Source: Hymenobacter sp. 15J16-1T3B (GTDB lineage Bacteria; Bacteroidota; Bacteroidia; Cytophagales; Hymenobacteraceae). Taken from it: 64,000 nucleotides of DNA. Each line of letters begins with the position of its first letter. Position 1 is the stretch's first letter. A program made the translations under genes and the position numbers. This document shows, piece after piece, positions 1 to 7,995 of the stretch. The notes beneath the pieces were generated by a model. It saw only the letters and a list, made by a program, of their open reading frames with translations. It was not told the origin of the DNA and ran no database searches. Location: assembly GCF_020711235.1 (NCBI RefSeq), contig NZ_JAJFAV010000009.1, positions 62,001 through 126,000 on the forward strand, given 5' to 3'.

Positions 1-91
1 ATCGGCCAAAACGCGCCGCCGTGCCGCGCCGGGTGCCCATCTTTGCGTTCAGCTTCGCTTCTCCCCTTACCTACTGCTCTTACCGGGCTCC

Positions 92-1099
92 ATGAAACGC
101 TTTTTCCTCGCTGCCTTGCTGCTGCAGGCCACCCTGGCCTCGGCTCAAAAATCCGCTTACTCCGTGGTGCCGGTGACGCTGCCCCGGGAGCTAGCCGATA
201 AAAACAACCAGTTTTCGGGCCTGTTCCGCCGCGACAATCAGTTGCTACTGCTGTCGGAAAGCCGCTTGCAAGAGCGCGCCGAGGCCAAAGTGTACGCCCT
301 CGACCTACCCGCCATCGACGCGCAGATGGCCAAAAAACCGGGCGAACTGAGCTACCGGAAATACCCCATCGAGCGGCTGGACCGCATCAAGGCCCGCATC
401 GACAGCGCCTGCCAGGTGTACGAAGGTCTGGAGGCCATGACGCTGGTGGGCAACGAGGTGTACTTCACCATCGAAACCACCACGCCCTCCACGTACTGCT
501 ACCTCATCAAAGGCACGTTGGACGAGGGCCGGGCGGCTATTGTGCTCGATCCGGCGTACCTGGTGCCGCTGCCCAAGCCGGCCCTGACCAGCAACACGCA
601 CATTCACAACGCGGGCTTCGAGGCCATGGTCGCCGATGAAAAAGGCCTGTTGCTGCTGTTTGAATTCAACAGCTTCGGCCACGACAACCAGGGGCTGCGC
701 CTGCCCAGCGGCCCGCTGCTCCCGAACGACATTCTGCGCCCGGTGCCGCTGGCCCCGCTGCCCTTCCGCGTGACCGATATGGTGTACGAGGGCAAGAACC
801 GCTACACGGCCATCAACTTCTTCTACAAGGGCGACGAGGATGCCGTGTACCGCCCCGCCGCCGGGGACGCCAACGCCAAGCTGGTGCAGGACGGCTCCGG
901 CTACAAAAACTATTGCCGGCTAATCAGCTTGGAGTACAAAAAAGGCCAGCTGAGCTGGAAGCCCACCTTTGAGCTGCCCGCCGAGTACATGCCCTACAAC
1001 CTGGAGGGCCTTGCGGCCTACCGCGGCGGCTACTTCCTGATCAACGACAAATACGGCCCCTCCAACCAATCGACGCTGCTCTACCTGCAGAAGCAATAG
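92..1099 (+). CDS. Secreted beta-propeller-like protein of unknown function
   Basis: Encodes 335 aa. The N-terminus is a clear Sec signal peptide (MKRFFLAALLLQATLASA, cleavage before Q), so the product is exported. The body has repeated hydrophobic strand/turn segments such as LLLLSES, YEGLEAM (about residue 109) and NAGFEAMVADEKGLLLLFE (about 172). This pattern recalls the phytase-like or esterase-like propellers found in secreted bacterial proteins; that assignment is inference and no catalytic motif was identified. The ATG is the first in frame and directly precedes the signal peptide. The gene stands alone, is convergent with the next gene and ends just before a very strong hairpin. Confidence 0.75.
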   Translation: MKRFFLAALLLQATLASAQKSAYSVVPVTLPRELADKNNQFSGLFRRDNQLLLLSESRLQERAEAKVYALDLPAIDAQMAKKPGELSYRKYPIERLDRIKARIDSACQVYEGLEAMTLVGNEVYFTIETTTPSTYCYLIKGTLDEGRAAIVLDPAYLVPLPKPALTSNTHIHNAGFEAMVADEKGLLLLFEFNSFGHDNQGLRLPSGPLLPNDILRPVPLAPLPFRVTDMVYEGKNRYTAINFFYKGDEDAVYRPAAGDANAKLVQDGSGYKNYCRLISLEYKKGQLSWKPTFELPAEYMPYNLEGLAAYRGGYFLINDKYGPSNQSTLLYLQKQ

Positions 1100-1160
1100 C
1101 CCCGGCCGCCACACGGAGGTGGCACAACCTCCCTGTCGGCGCCTCACGGACCTAAGCAGC

Positions 1161-1218
1161 CCCGGTCAAGCAACGGCCCCGCACCAACGTATTGGTGCGG
1201 GGCCGTTGCTTGACCGGG
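1161..1218. terminator. Strong bidirectional hairpin terminator
   Basis: A perfect inverted repeat with 27-bp arms and a 4-nt loop (CGTA) fills the gap between two convergent genes ending at 1099 and 1236. It probably terminates transcription from both sides. There is no long T-tract on either side. Confidence 0.8.
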
Positions 1219-1235
1219 AAACGGAAGGCGGACGC

Positions 1236-2507
1236 TTACGGAATGGCCAGCCAGTCGAGCAGCAGCACTTGGTTCCAGTTGTTGGCGTCTACGCGTTTGA
1301 TGTTGACCTGAAAGCTCGCGGTACCGATGCTTTTCACCGTGGCAGCGAAGGTATCCGTGGCCGTTTGGCCGTTTTGGGTGCGCACCGTCACCAGCACCTG
1401 CCCGGGCGCGGCCCCGAAGGCTGTGGGAAACGTCACCGTGTACACGGCGGGGGCGGAGCCGCAGCCCGGGCAGGAGCTCAGCGTGGCGGTGCCAGCCTGC
1501 CCGTTGGCCAGGCGGCTGAGCAGGCCGGAGGTGGCGGCGAGGTTGCCGCTGGCGTCGGCCAGCACGGGGCGGCTGCCGCTGCCGGCCAAGCCGTTGACGC
1601 GCAGGCCGCCGGCCAGCTCCGTGCCGCCCTCGGCCCAGAGCTTCACCTTGCGGTTGCTGCCGCTGGTGCCGGCCCCCACCACATCGAGGGCATCGGCAGT
1701 GAAGGTCTGGTACCCGATTTTGCCGGCGTTGACTTCTTTGCCGCCGACGCCGTAGCCCAGTTCCAGGGTGCTGGTGCTGCCCACCGCTACGTTGCCCGCG
1801 TTGTCGACGCGCAGCCCTTCGCTGCCGCCGTCGTTGGAAAGCCAGTTGTTGCTCAGCTGCACATTCTGGCTGGCCACGTGGCTGCCCAGGTTGTCGGCCG
1901 AGGACGGAATAACCACGCTGGCGCCCGCGCCCGTAACGCCCGAAATCGTGACGGTGGTGCTGCCGGCCGCCGTGGTGGCCGCCAACGTCTGGCTGTCCGA
2001 ATCGGTGACGGAGCCGCCATCGGTTAGGCTGATGGTGCTGCCGGCTTTGCTGAGCTGTTGGTTATCGGAGTCCGTGACCGAACCGCTGCCGCCCCCGCCC
2101 AGGCTGATCTGCTGGCCGGTTTTGCTAAGCGTAACGGGCTGGTTGGGCGAGAGAAACTGCCAGCCCAGGGGGCCGCGCAGCCAAAAACCCGCCGAATCGG
2201 CCGCGGCCGGTGAACCGGTTTGGTACACCATCAGCCCCGGCTTGGGGTTGGCAATGGCCCGGCGCTGCGTGCGCGTCAGCCGCGGAATCAGCACGCCCTG
2301 GCTGGCCGACTGCACGTCCAGCGCCGCCGACGGGTCGGGGGTAGTGGTGCCGATGCCCACGTTGGTGACCCCGGCCGGCGTCCCCGGCGAAGGACCCGGA
2401 GCGCCCGGCCCCGACTGGGCGCGCACGGCAGCGGGCGCCAAGCTCAGCAGCCCCAGCAGCAAGGCTGCAGCAGGGCCGCGGTAAGTACAAGAACGAGTCA
2501 AACGCAT
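1236..2507 (-). CDS. Secreted tail-fibre-like repeat protein with H-type-lectin-like C-terminus
   Basis: About 423 aa from the ATG at 2507. An upstream GTG/TTG extension is possible, but the ATG directly precedes a signal peptide (AAALLLGLLSLAPAAVRA). After it comes the Bacteroidota motif NVGIGTTTPDPSAALDV followed by SQGVLIPRLT, typical of secreted proteins that resemble phage tail fibres. The middle is Gly/Ser/Thr/Asp-rich with repeated VTDSD segments. The C-terminus (TFPTAFGAAPGQVLVTV, ending in LLLDWLAIP) resembles an H-type lectin or fibre-tip sandwich. It lies 46 bp downstream of the giant T9SS gene on the same strand, so the two are probably co-transcribed. No T9SS sorting domain is visible, so how it is retained at the surface is unknown. 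Confidence 0.75.
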   Translation of the reverse strand: MRLTRSCTYRGPAAALLLGLLSLAPAAVRAQSGPGAPGPSPGTPAGVTNVGIGTTTPDPSAALDVQSASQGVLIPRLTRTQRRAIANPKPGLMVYQTGSPAAADSAGFWLRGPLGWQFLSPNQPVTLSKTGQQISLGGGGSGSVTDSDNQQLSKAGSTISLTDGGSVTDSDSQTLAATTAAGSTTVTISGVTGAGASVVIPSSADNLGSHVASQNVQLSNNWLSNDGGSEGLRVDNAGNVAVGSTSTLELGYGVGGKEVNAGKIGYQTFTADALDVVGAGTSGSNRKVKLWAEGGTELAGGLRVNGLAGSGSRPVLADASGNLAATSGLLSRLANGQAGTATLSSCPGCGSAPAVYTVTFPTAFGAAPGQVLVTVRTQNGQTATDTFAATVKSIGTASFQVNIKRVDANNWNQVLLLDWLAIP

Positions 2508-2553
2508 TGCGAAGAAGTCGAAGGAAAAAGAAAAGAAACCACCCAGCCGGTGC

Positions 2554-5500
2554 CTATTCGATGACCAGGCGCAGGGCCTGCTCGCCGGCACGCAGCACGT
2601 ACACCCCGGCGCCGAGGCCACCCAGCTCCAAGCTGGCCAGCCCGGCGGCGCTTAGGCGCTGGGTGCGCACGCAGCGGCCCAGGGCATCCAACACTGCCAC
2701 CTCAGCCCCGGCCGGACCGCTCAGGCGGCAGTTGCCCCGGGCCGGGTTGGGCCACGCCTGCAGGCGTGGGGCGGCTTGGGCGGTGGCCGTTCCGGTGACG
2801 GTGGCCGGTCGCAACACCAATTCCAGTTGGCCAGGGACCGGAGCAGTGCTCAGCGCGTACACGGGCGCGGTGCTCAGGTTCTGCAGCACGCCCCGCACCC
2901 GGTCGCGCAGCAGCACAGCCGTGCCGGCCGGAAAGTCGCTTAGGTCGGCGGTGAGGCTGAGGGCGCCCGCGGAGGTTGCATTCACGCTCAGGGGCACCAC
3001 TTGCTCGGGGCCGCCTGGCAGCAGGGCCGGCAAACCACTGATGCTCAGAAGCTCGGCCGCTCCGGGGGCCACCAAGGCCAGCGTCGGGCCGGCTTTGGGC
3101 AGCTTCCACGCGTCGAACTCCCGGTCGAAGGCCGCGGTGGCGCCGGCTTCACAGTACACGTGGGCTTCGTCGAGCGGGGTGGTGCTGCCGGCTGCGCGCA
3201 GGGTCAGGCGGGCAACGGGCCGGGCGGTGGCGGTGCGCTGAAACGCGGGCTGTGCCCCCCAGGTGGTGACGCGCTGGGCGTCGCGGAAGGTCAGGGAGCC
3301 GGCGCTGCCCGCCGTGGCCGTTCGCACGAAAAAGCCCTGCCCGGCCGGAATCAGCGGGGAATTGCCGGCCGGCACGCCGTTGACGTAGGCGCGGTATTGC
3401 CCGCTGTAGGCCCCGGTGCTCTGCACCACGTACAGGGCCGCTTCCAGCCCCGGGCGGTCGGCGGCCGTTACCAGGCTCCAGTCGAGCGGGGCCGGGTACG
3501 GATTGCCGAGCAGCTGCCAGCCGCTGTTGCTGCCGCTGCCCCGGCTCAGCCCGGTCAGGGACAGGGTGCCGGTGTTGAAGCTGCCTTTGAAGTCGACGCG
3601 CAGCCAGTTGGGCACGTTCAGGCTGAAGCCCTGCCCCGCGGGCAGGGTGCTGCTGGCCGCCGGTGAGCGGTAACCCGCCTCAAAGCTAGGGTCGGCGGGC
3701 CCGACGCGTGTCTCGTCGTAGGTAAAGAGCGTGGGGAATGGCACCGTCAGGCCGGGTTGCGCGGCCGTGTTGTAGGCCGGGTTGACCACTGGCGCGAAGC
3801 CCGGCTGAGCCAAAGCGGCCACCGTCAGAGCGGCTACCGGGGAGGCGTAGTGGCGGTACCCTTGACCGGCCGTGTTGTTGCCCGGGTCCAGGGCGCGTTG
3901 GAGCACGCCCCCATCGCCGCCTACCCTGCCGCCCAGCGCCGCCACCAGTGCCGTAGCGGTGGTGGTGGCATTGCTGAGCAGGGTAAGGGTGTGGCCGCTG
4001 GCAGCATCGGTGGCCAGTGTGCCGCTTTCGCAGCGCACCACGCGCTCCACGGCAGTGGCTTGGCTGAGCGCGACGCCGGCGGGGTTGGCAATGGTGAGGT
4101 TGCGCACGGTAGCGGGCAGGGCCGCGCCGGTTTGCTGCGCCGTCGTGCCCGCGTACACGTAGGTGGCGCCGGTGGCTAAACTTCGGTTGCCGCTCAGGCG
4201 GATGGCGCCCACGGCGCCGTTGGCCAGGCCCGCCGCGTCTTGCACGGCCAAGGTGGCATCGTCCTGTAGTTCAAAAGTGCCCGTGCCGGTAAGCGGGGCG
4301 TTCAGGCGCAGCTTGCCGCCGCTTTCCACGCGCACGGCGCCGTAAGCGTTGAGCGGGGCCGTCACGGTGGCGTCGCCGGTGCTCGTCACGGTCACGTTGC
4401 GGTAAGCCCCGCCCGGCACCGTACGCGTGGAGCTCACCACTAAGTCGCCGCCGCCTAGCACGTCGTTGCGGTGGCCCAGGTTCAGGCGCTGCGTGGTGGT
4501 GCTTACGGCCGCGCCGGTGTAGCCACCGGCGCACACCAGGTACACGCTGTCTTGCTGCACCAGCGGCGCCAGCTGCAGCACGTTGCTGACGCCTTCGAGC
4601 AGGTCGGGGCCCACCAGCCACTGGCTGCTAGCCAGGTCGTAGGCCCAGGTGCTGGTGGAGGTTTGGGCGCCGGAGCCGCTGGGGTCGCCGCCGGCGAAGA
4701 ATACCCGGGCAACTTGCCCGCTCGTCAGGGCCCCGACAGCCAGGCGGCCGATGGTGCCGCCAGGATAGGCCGGCAGTGCGGTCCAGCTGATGGTAGTGGG
4801 CGTGGCCGCGTCGATGGTGCCCAACCAAGCTTGGCTGAGCGAACTGCTGGCCGACTGGCTGTAGCCCCCCACCACCACTAGCTTGTTGTCGACAACGCCC
4901 GCGCGCAGCCCCGCGGCGGCAGTGCCGCCAAAAGGCGTCCCCGTCGCCCAGGTATTGGTGCGGGGGTTGTATACCTGCACCGTCGTCACGTCGCTGCCGC
5001 CGTTGTATCCGCCAATCAGGTACAGCAGCGAGTCTTGGTACACGACGCTGGCGTAGTCGCCCACGGCCGTGGGCAGGTTGGCGCCCTGGGCCCACGTGTC
5101 GGTGGCCGGGTTGTAGATGTCGAGACGGTTGGTGGGCGAAAACGAGCCGCTGTAGCCGCCCGCCACGTACAGCTTGCCGCCCAGCCAGTTCGCTGCCACC
5201 TGCGTGCGCGCCAGCGGAATAGCGGCGCGGGTGGTCCAGCTGCTGGTGGCGGGCTCGTAACGCACTACGCTGGCTTCGTTGGCGAACGAGCTGTTGCCCC
5301 CACTCACGGCGTAGAGCACGGTAGGGTCGGGCGAGAACATGGCGGGTTTGTCGCTACCGGCCAGGCCGTGGGCCCAGCGTCCGGCGGGCAGATTTACCCC
5401 GGCCCGCCACTTGGCGCCCGAAGCGGTGGCCACACTGCCATATACTGCCGCCGTCCGGCTGAGTTGATTGTCGCCGGGGGTGGCGTCGCCGGCCAGCTGG

Positions 5501-6312
5501 GCCACCACGGTGGCCGTGACAGGCCCAGTGGCGGTTGGCGTCCACGCATCGAAGCTCAGGGTCGTGCTGGCGTTTGGGGCGAGGGCCGTCACGGTGCGCG
5601 TGGAGGCGTAGGCACCGATGGTCAGGGCAACGGGGAAGCTTTGCGCTTGCCCCCCTATGTTGGTGATGGTGGCCTGGGGAACGTAACTCCGGCCCACTAC
5701 CAAGCCCCCCGGCAGCACCAGGCTGCTTACCACCACGTCGGCGTCAGGTTTGGTGCCCAGCGTGACGTCATCGAGGTAAAGCCCGTCGCCGTCGTTATTG
5801 GTATGACGAAACGCTACGTACACCTTCTGCCCGGCGTAGGCGCTCAACGAAATGGCGTAACGCGACCAGCTGGTGGCATTGCCGGGGTAGTTGACGCCCT
5901 CCTGCAGCCGCAGCAGCTCGGTGGTAAACGAGGCCGTAGCCGAGTCGGTAGTAGAGAGGCGGATGTTTAGTTCGTCGGGAGAATAGCCTTTGAAAGCCAG
6001 CCGCAACCAGAATGTCAGCGAGTCGCTAGCCGCCACGCGGAAGCGCGGCAGCACCAACCAATCTTCACCAGCCCCCGCGTTCTGGTAGCGGATAAACGCC
6101 GAGGCGCTGCCCGTTTTGGTTTGGGCCGTGCTGCGCACCCACGTTTGCGCGCCCGTGACATTGAGCTGCTGCCACCCGGCCGGCGGGAAAGTGCCGCCTT
6201 CGAAACCCTCTTTTAAATACCCGCTTCGCGGAATCTGCGCCAAACCCGAAGCGGCACATAACCACAACAGCATGAAGACCCACGGCCCCGGCCGTCGGCA
6301 AAGAGTAGACAT
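2554..6312 (-). CDS. Giant surface protein: MAM-like, CARDB-like and kelch repeats with T9SS type A sorting domain
   Basis: About 1252 aa. The ATG at 6312 precedes a signal peptide (WVFMLLWLCAASGLAQ); an ATG two codons upstream (6318) is equally possible. Domains in order: an N-terminal carbohydrate-binding or cleaved-adhesin-like beta-sandwich (EGFEGGTFPPAGW to LYLDDVTLG, about 35-185); a CARDB-like stretch (about 190-290); kelch-type repeats (about 310-620, for example LPTAVGDYASVVY, LYLIGGYN, LVVVGGYS); a long Thr/Ala-rich beta region; and a C-terminal type A sorting domain starting at LQAWPNPARG and ending GVYVLRAGEQALRLVIE. The sorting domain predicts export by the type IX system and attachment at the cell surface or release. 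Probable operon with the tail-fibre-like gene downstream. Confidence 0.88.
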   Translation of the reverse strand: MSTLCRRPGPWVFMLLWLCAASGLAQIPRSGYLKEGFEGGTFPPAGWQQLNVTGAQTWVRSTAQTKTGSASAFIRYQNAGAGEDWLVLPRFRVAASDSLTFWLRLAFKGYSPDELNIRLSTTDSATASFTTELLRLQEGVNYPGNATSWSRYAISLSAYAGQKVYVAFRHTNNDGDGLYLDDVTLGTKPDADVVVSSLVLPGGLVVGRSYVPQATITNIGGQAQSFPVALTIGAYASTRTVTALAPNASTTLSFDAWTPTATGPVTATVVAQLAGDATPGDNQLSRTAAVYGSVATASGAKWRAGVNLPAGRWAHGLAGSDKPAMFSPDPTVLYAVSGGNSSFANEASVVRYEPATSSWTTRAAIPLARTQVAANWLGGKLYVAGGYSGSFSPTNRLDIYNPATDTWAQGANLPTAVGDYASVVYQDSLLYLIGGYNGGSDVTTVQVYNPRTNTWATGTPFGGTAAAGLRAGVVDNKLVVVGGYSQSASSSLSQAWLGTIDAATPTTISWTALPAYPGGTIGRLAVGALTSGQVARVFFAGGDPSGSGAQTSTSTWAYDLASSQWLVGPDLLEGVSNVLQLAPLVQQDSVYLVCAGGYTGAAVSTTTQRLNLGHRNDVLGGGDLVVSSTRTVPGGAYRNVTVTSTGDATVTAPLNAYGAVRVESGGKLRLNAPLTGTGTFELQDDATLAVQDAAGLANGAVGAIRLSGNRSLATGATYVYAGTTAQQTGAALPATVRNLTIANPAGVALSQATAVERVVRCESGTLATDAASGHTLTLLSNATTTATALVAALGGRVGGDGGVLQRALDPGNNTAGQGYRHYASPVAALTVAALAQPGFAPVVNPAYNTAAQPGLTVPFPTLFTYDETRVGPADPSFEAGYRSPAASSTLPAGQGFSLNVPNWLRVDFKGSFNTGTLSLTGLSRGSGSNSGWQLLGNPYPAPLDWSLVTAADRPGLEAALYVVQSTGAYSGQYRAYVNGVPAGNSPLIPAGQGFFVRTATAGSAGSLTFRDAQRVTTWGAQPAFQRTATARPVARLTLRAAGSTTPLDEAHVYCEAGATAAFDREFDAWKLPKAGPTLALVAPGAAELLSISGLPALLPGGPEQVVPLSVNATSAGALSLTADLSDFPAGTAVLLRDRVRGVLQNLSTAPVYALSTAPVPGQLELVLRPATVTGTATAQAAPRLQAWPNPARGNCRLSGPAGAEVAVLDALGRCVRTQRLSAAGLASLELGGLGAGVYVLRAGEQALRLVIE

Positions 6313-6318
6313 GTACAT

Positions 6319-6776
6319 AGGCAGCTGTCCCGGCCGTGATGGTGGCATCGGCCCAAGGCAGGTCAAAAGTATCAGTAAAGCCAACTATATGAATACCTTA
6401 CTACATATTTTAATTACAACATGGCTGTTAATTGTACAACAAACATCTGCAAGGCCTCGTGGCTGATGGTACTGCCTTTCGGGACGTGGTTTGGCCTCGC
6501 CTGCGGCCTTGCAGGCTGGCTGCTTAATCCCGGTTCACCAGTAAAACATACTTCGCAGAGTTATTTTCAAGATCAGTTAGCTGCCTCAATAAAATTAGCC
6601 TGTAGCTCTTACAGGCACATTTTAAGAGTTTACTGCTCATTTTGTAAAGTCAGACCCTACCCGTTTATGTGAGTCGATAAAAATTCAAGAGCCGTAATCT
6701 TTGTCAGGCGGCAGCGGCCAACCCGCTGGAGCCGTAACGCCCTCATCCTCTCATCCCACTTGCTCATCCCAATCCC
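6319..6776. other. AT-richer intergenic region between divergent genes
   Basis: About 460 bp separate the leftward T9SS gene from the rightward YiaA gene. The sequence is visibly more AT-rich than its surroundings and has no coding-like codon use. It holds the -7 box at 6364-6371 and a near-match (TAATCTTTG, one base too long) at 6695-6703 facing the YiaA gene. No RNA gene or repeat was recognised. Confidence 0.6.
6364..6371 (-). promoter_or_regulatory. Bacteroidota-type -7 box upstream of the giant T9SS gene
   Basis: On the minus strand this reads TACTTTTG, matching TAnnTTTG. It lies about 50 bp upstream of the ATG at 6312. No clear TTTG box is seen at the usual 19-21 bp spacing, so the call is tentative. 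Confidence 0.4.
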
Positions 6777-7217
6777 ATGAACCGTCAACCCTCTTCCGCA
6801 TTCGTCGGGGCCTCCTGGGCCGCTTTGCTCATCGGCATGCTGGCTTACATCGTCGGGCTCTGGAATGCCCAGATGGCCCTGAACGAAAAGGGCTATTACT
6901 TTGCCGTGCTCATGTACGGGCTATTCGCGGCCATTTCGGTGCAAAAGAGCGTGCGCGACCGGCTGGAAGGCATTCCCGTTACCAACCTGTACTACGCCAT
7001 CAGCTGGTTTTCCACGGTGCTGTGCGTGGTGCTGCTGGTGGTGGGCCTATGGAATGCCACGCTCACGCTCAGCGAAAAGGGCTTCTACGCCATGTCCTTC
7101 GCCCTGAGTTTGTTTGCTGCCATTGCCGTGCAGAAAAACACCCGCGACAACCAGCAGCCCGCCACCGAGCAGCCCCAGCGCGCGGCCGAACGCCCGCGGG
7201 TGGAGCAGGAAGCGTAG
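6777..7217 (+). CDS. yiaA: YiaA/YiaB-family inner membrane protein
   Basis: 146 aa with four hydrophobic segments arranged as two similar pairs: [20 protein letters not shown] and [19 protein letters not shown], then [15 protein letters not shown] and [19 protein letters not shown]. The duplicated GLWNA and AVQK motifs are characteristic of the YiaA/YiaB domain, which spans the inner membrane. Its biochemical role is unknown in any species. The C-terminal 25 residues are charged and Gln/Pro-rich. It is monocistronic, with an AT-rich upstream region and a decayed gene downstream. Confidence 0.85.
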   Translation: MNRQPSSAFVGASWAALLIGMLAYIVGLWNAQMALNEKGYYFAVLMYGLFAAISVQKSVRDRLEGIPVTNLYYAISWFSTVLCVVLLVVGLWNATLTLSEKGFYAMSFALSLFAAIAVQKNTRDNQQPATEQPQRAAERPRVEQEA

Positions 7218-7423
7218 CCGGGTGCCTGGGAGGCGTCTTGCAGCCAGCCAACCCCCTATTGGGTTATGCCCGTTGCCCCCTAATTACTGCCGCTGCTAGC
7301 CATGCCCAGCCTAACGCCCGTCCGTAGCCAGGGCGTTTTCCTGCGAAGCCCCCATTACCCAAGACGCGGACGGTTACTCCAACGCGCAGACCCAACCACA
7401 CGGCTGGGCGGGCAAGTGCGGGC

Positions 7424-7905
7424 AAAGTTTTCCTGTACAATACCGAAGTCTACCCCTAGCTACGGGAATGGGTTAGCGTGAACGTGCCGCACAGTCGGCT
7501 TGCCGCGGGTAGCTTCCCCCAAGGCTACCCGCACCGCAACCGCATCGTCCGGTGTCCCGCTTGCCCAACTGCCCCCGGAACGGGTGTACAAGCCGGTGCT
7601 CGTGCCCTTCCGCCGAAAGCCCCGCATCGGCGCTACCGCTCCGCAACCGTCGGCTGGGTGGACTACATCGATGGCACGCGGCCGCGCACGGAAGCGGCCC
7701 GGCTACAGGTTGCAGTGGCAGACTGGTCCGTGAGCATTCCGGCTTTCCTATACCAGAATCGGTACAACAGTTCGGCGGCGTTTCAGGCCTAGCAAGTCGG
7801 CACCACTTACCGTGGTGTAGTGCAACGGCGAAGGGCCCGGCGGCTACGTCCGGGTCTGGGTGCTGAAACCGACTGGTCCCGTACAGCGGTGGACGCAGGT
7901 TTCTG
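7424..7905 (+). pseudogene. Probable decayed gene with stops and frameshifts
   Basis: No single open frame covers this stretch, but several adjoining fragments look protein-like. KVFLYNTEVYP (7424-7456) is followed by an in-frame TAG and then LREWVSVNVPHSRL in the same frame. A second frame gives GVPLAQLPPERVYKPVLVPF. Back in the first frame, GWVDYIDGTRPRTEAARLQV and FLYQNRYNSSAAFQ run to a stop at about 7790. QVGTTYRGVV follows, and a shift then gives GGYVRVWVLKPTGPVQRWTQ. At least two nonsense changes and two frameshifts are needed to join them. The family is not recognised. Remnant or chance is uncertain. Confidence 0.4.
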
Positions 7906-7929
7906 ATGACCCAAGCCGGCCAGTAACAA

Positions 7930-7964
7930 CCAGGCCCGCTACTGATGAGCAGTAGCGGGCCTGG
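7930..7964. terminator. Hairpin terminator downstream of prc
   Basis: A 15-bp perfect inverted repeat with loop ATGAG sits 30 bp beyond the prc stop codon. It is suited to ending leftward transcription and may also insulate the decayed gene from prc. Confidence 0.75.
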
Positions 7965-7995
7965 TGCGTTTGGCGCTTCCGGGGGCAGGGCTTGC

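Noticed and set aside
6421-6672. 83-residue frame in the AT-rich gap before yiaA
   Set aside because: No coding-like codon use, no domain and overlaps the promoter region of both flanking genes.
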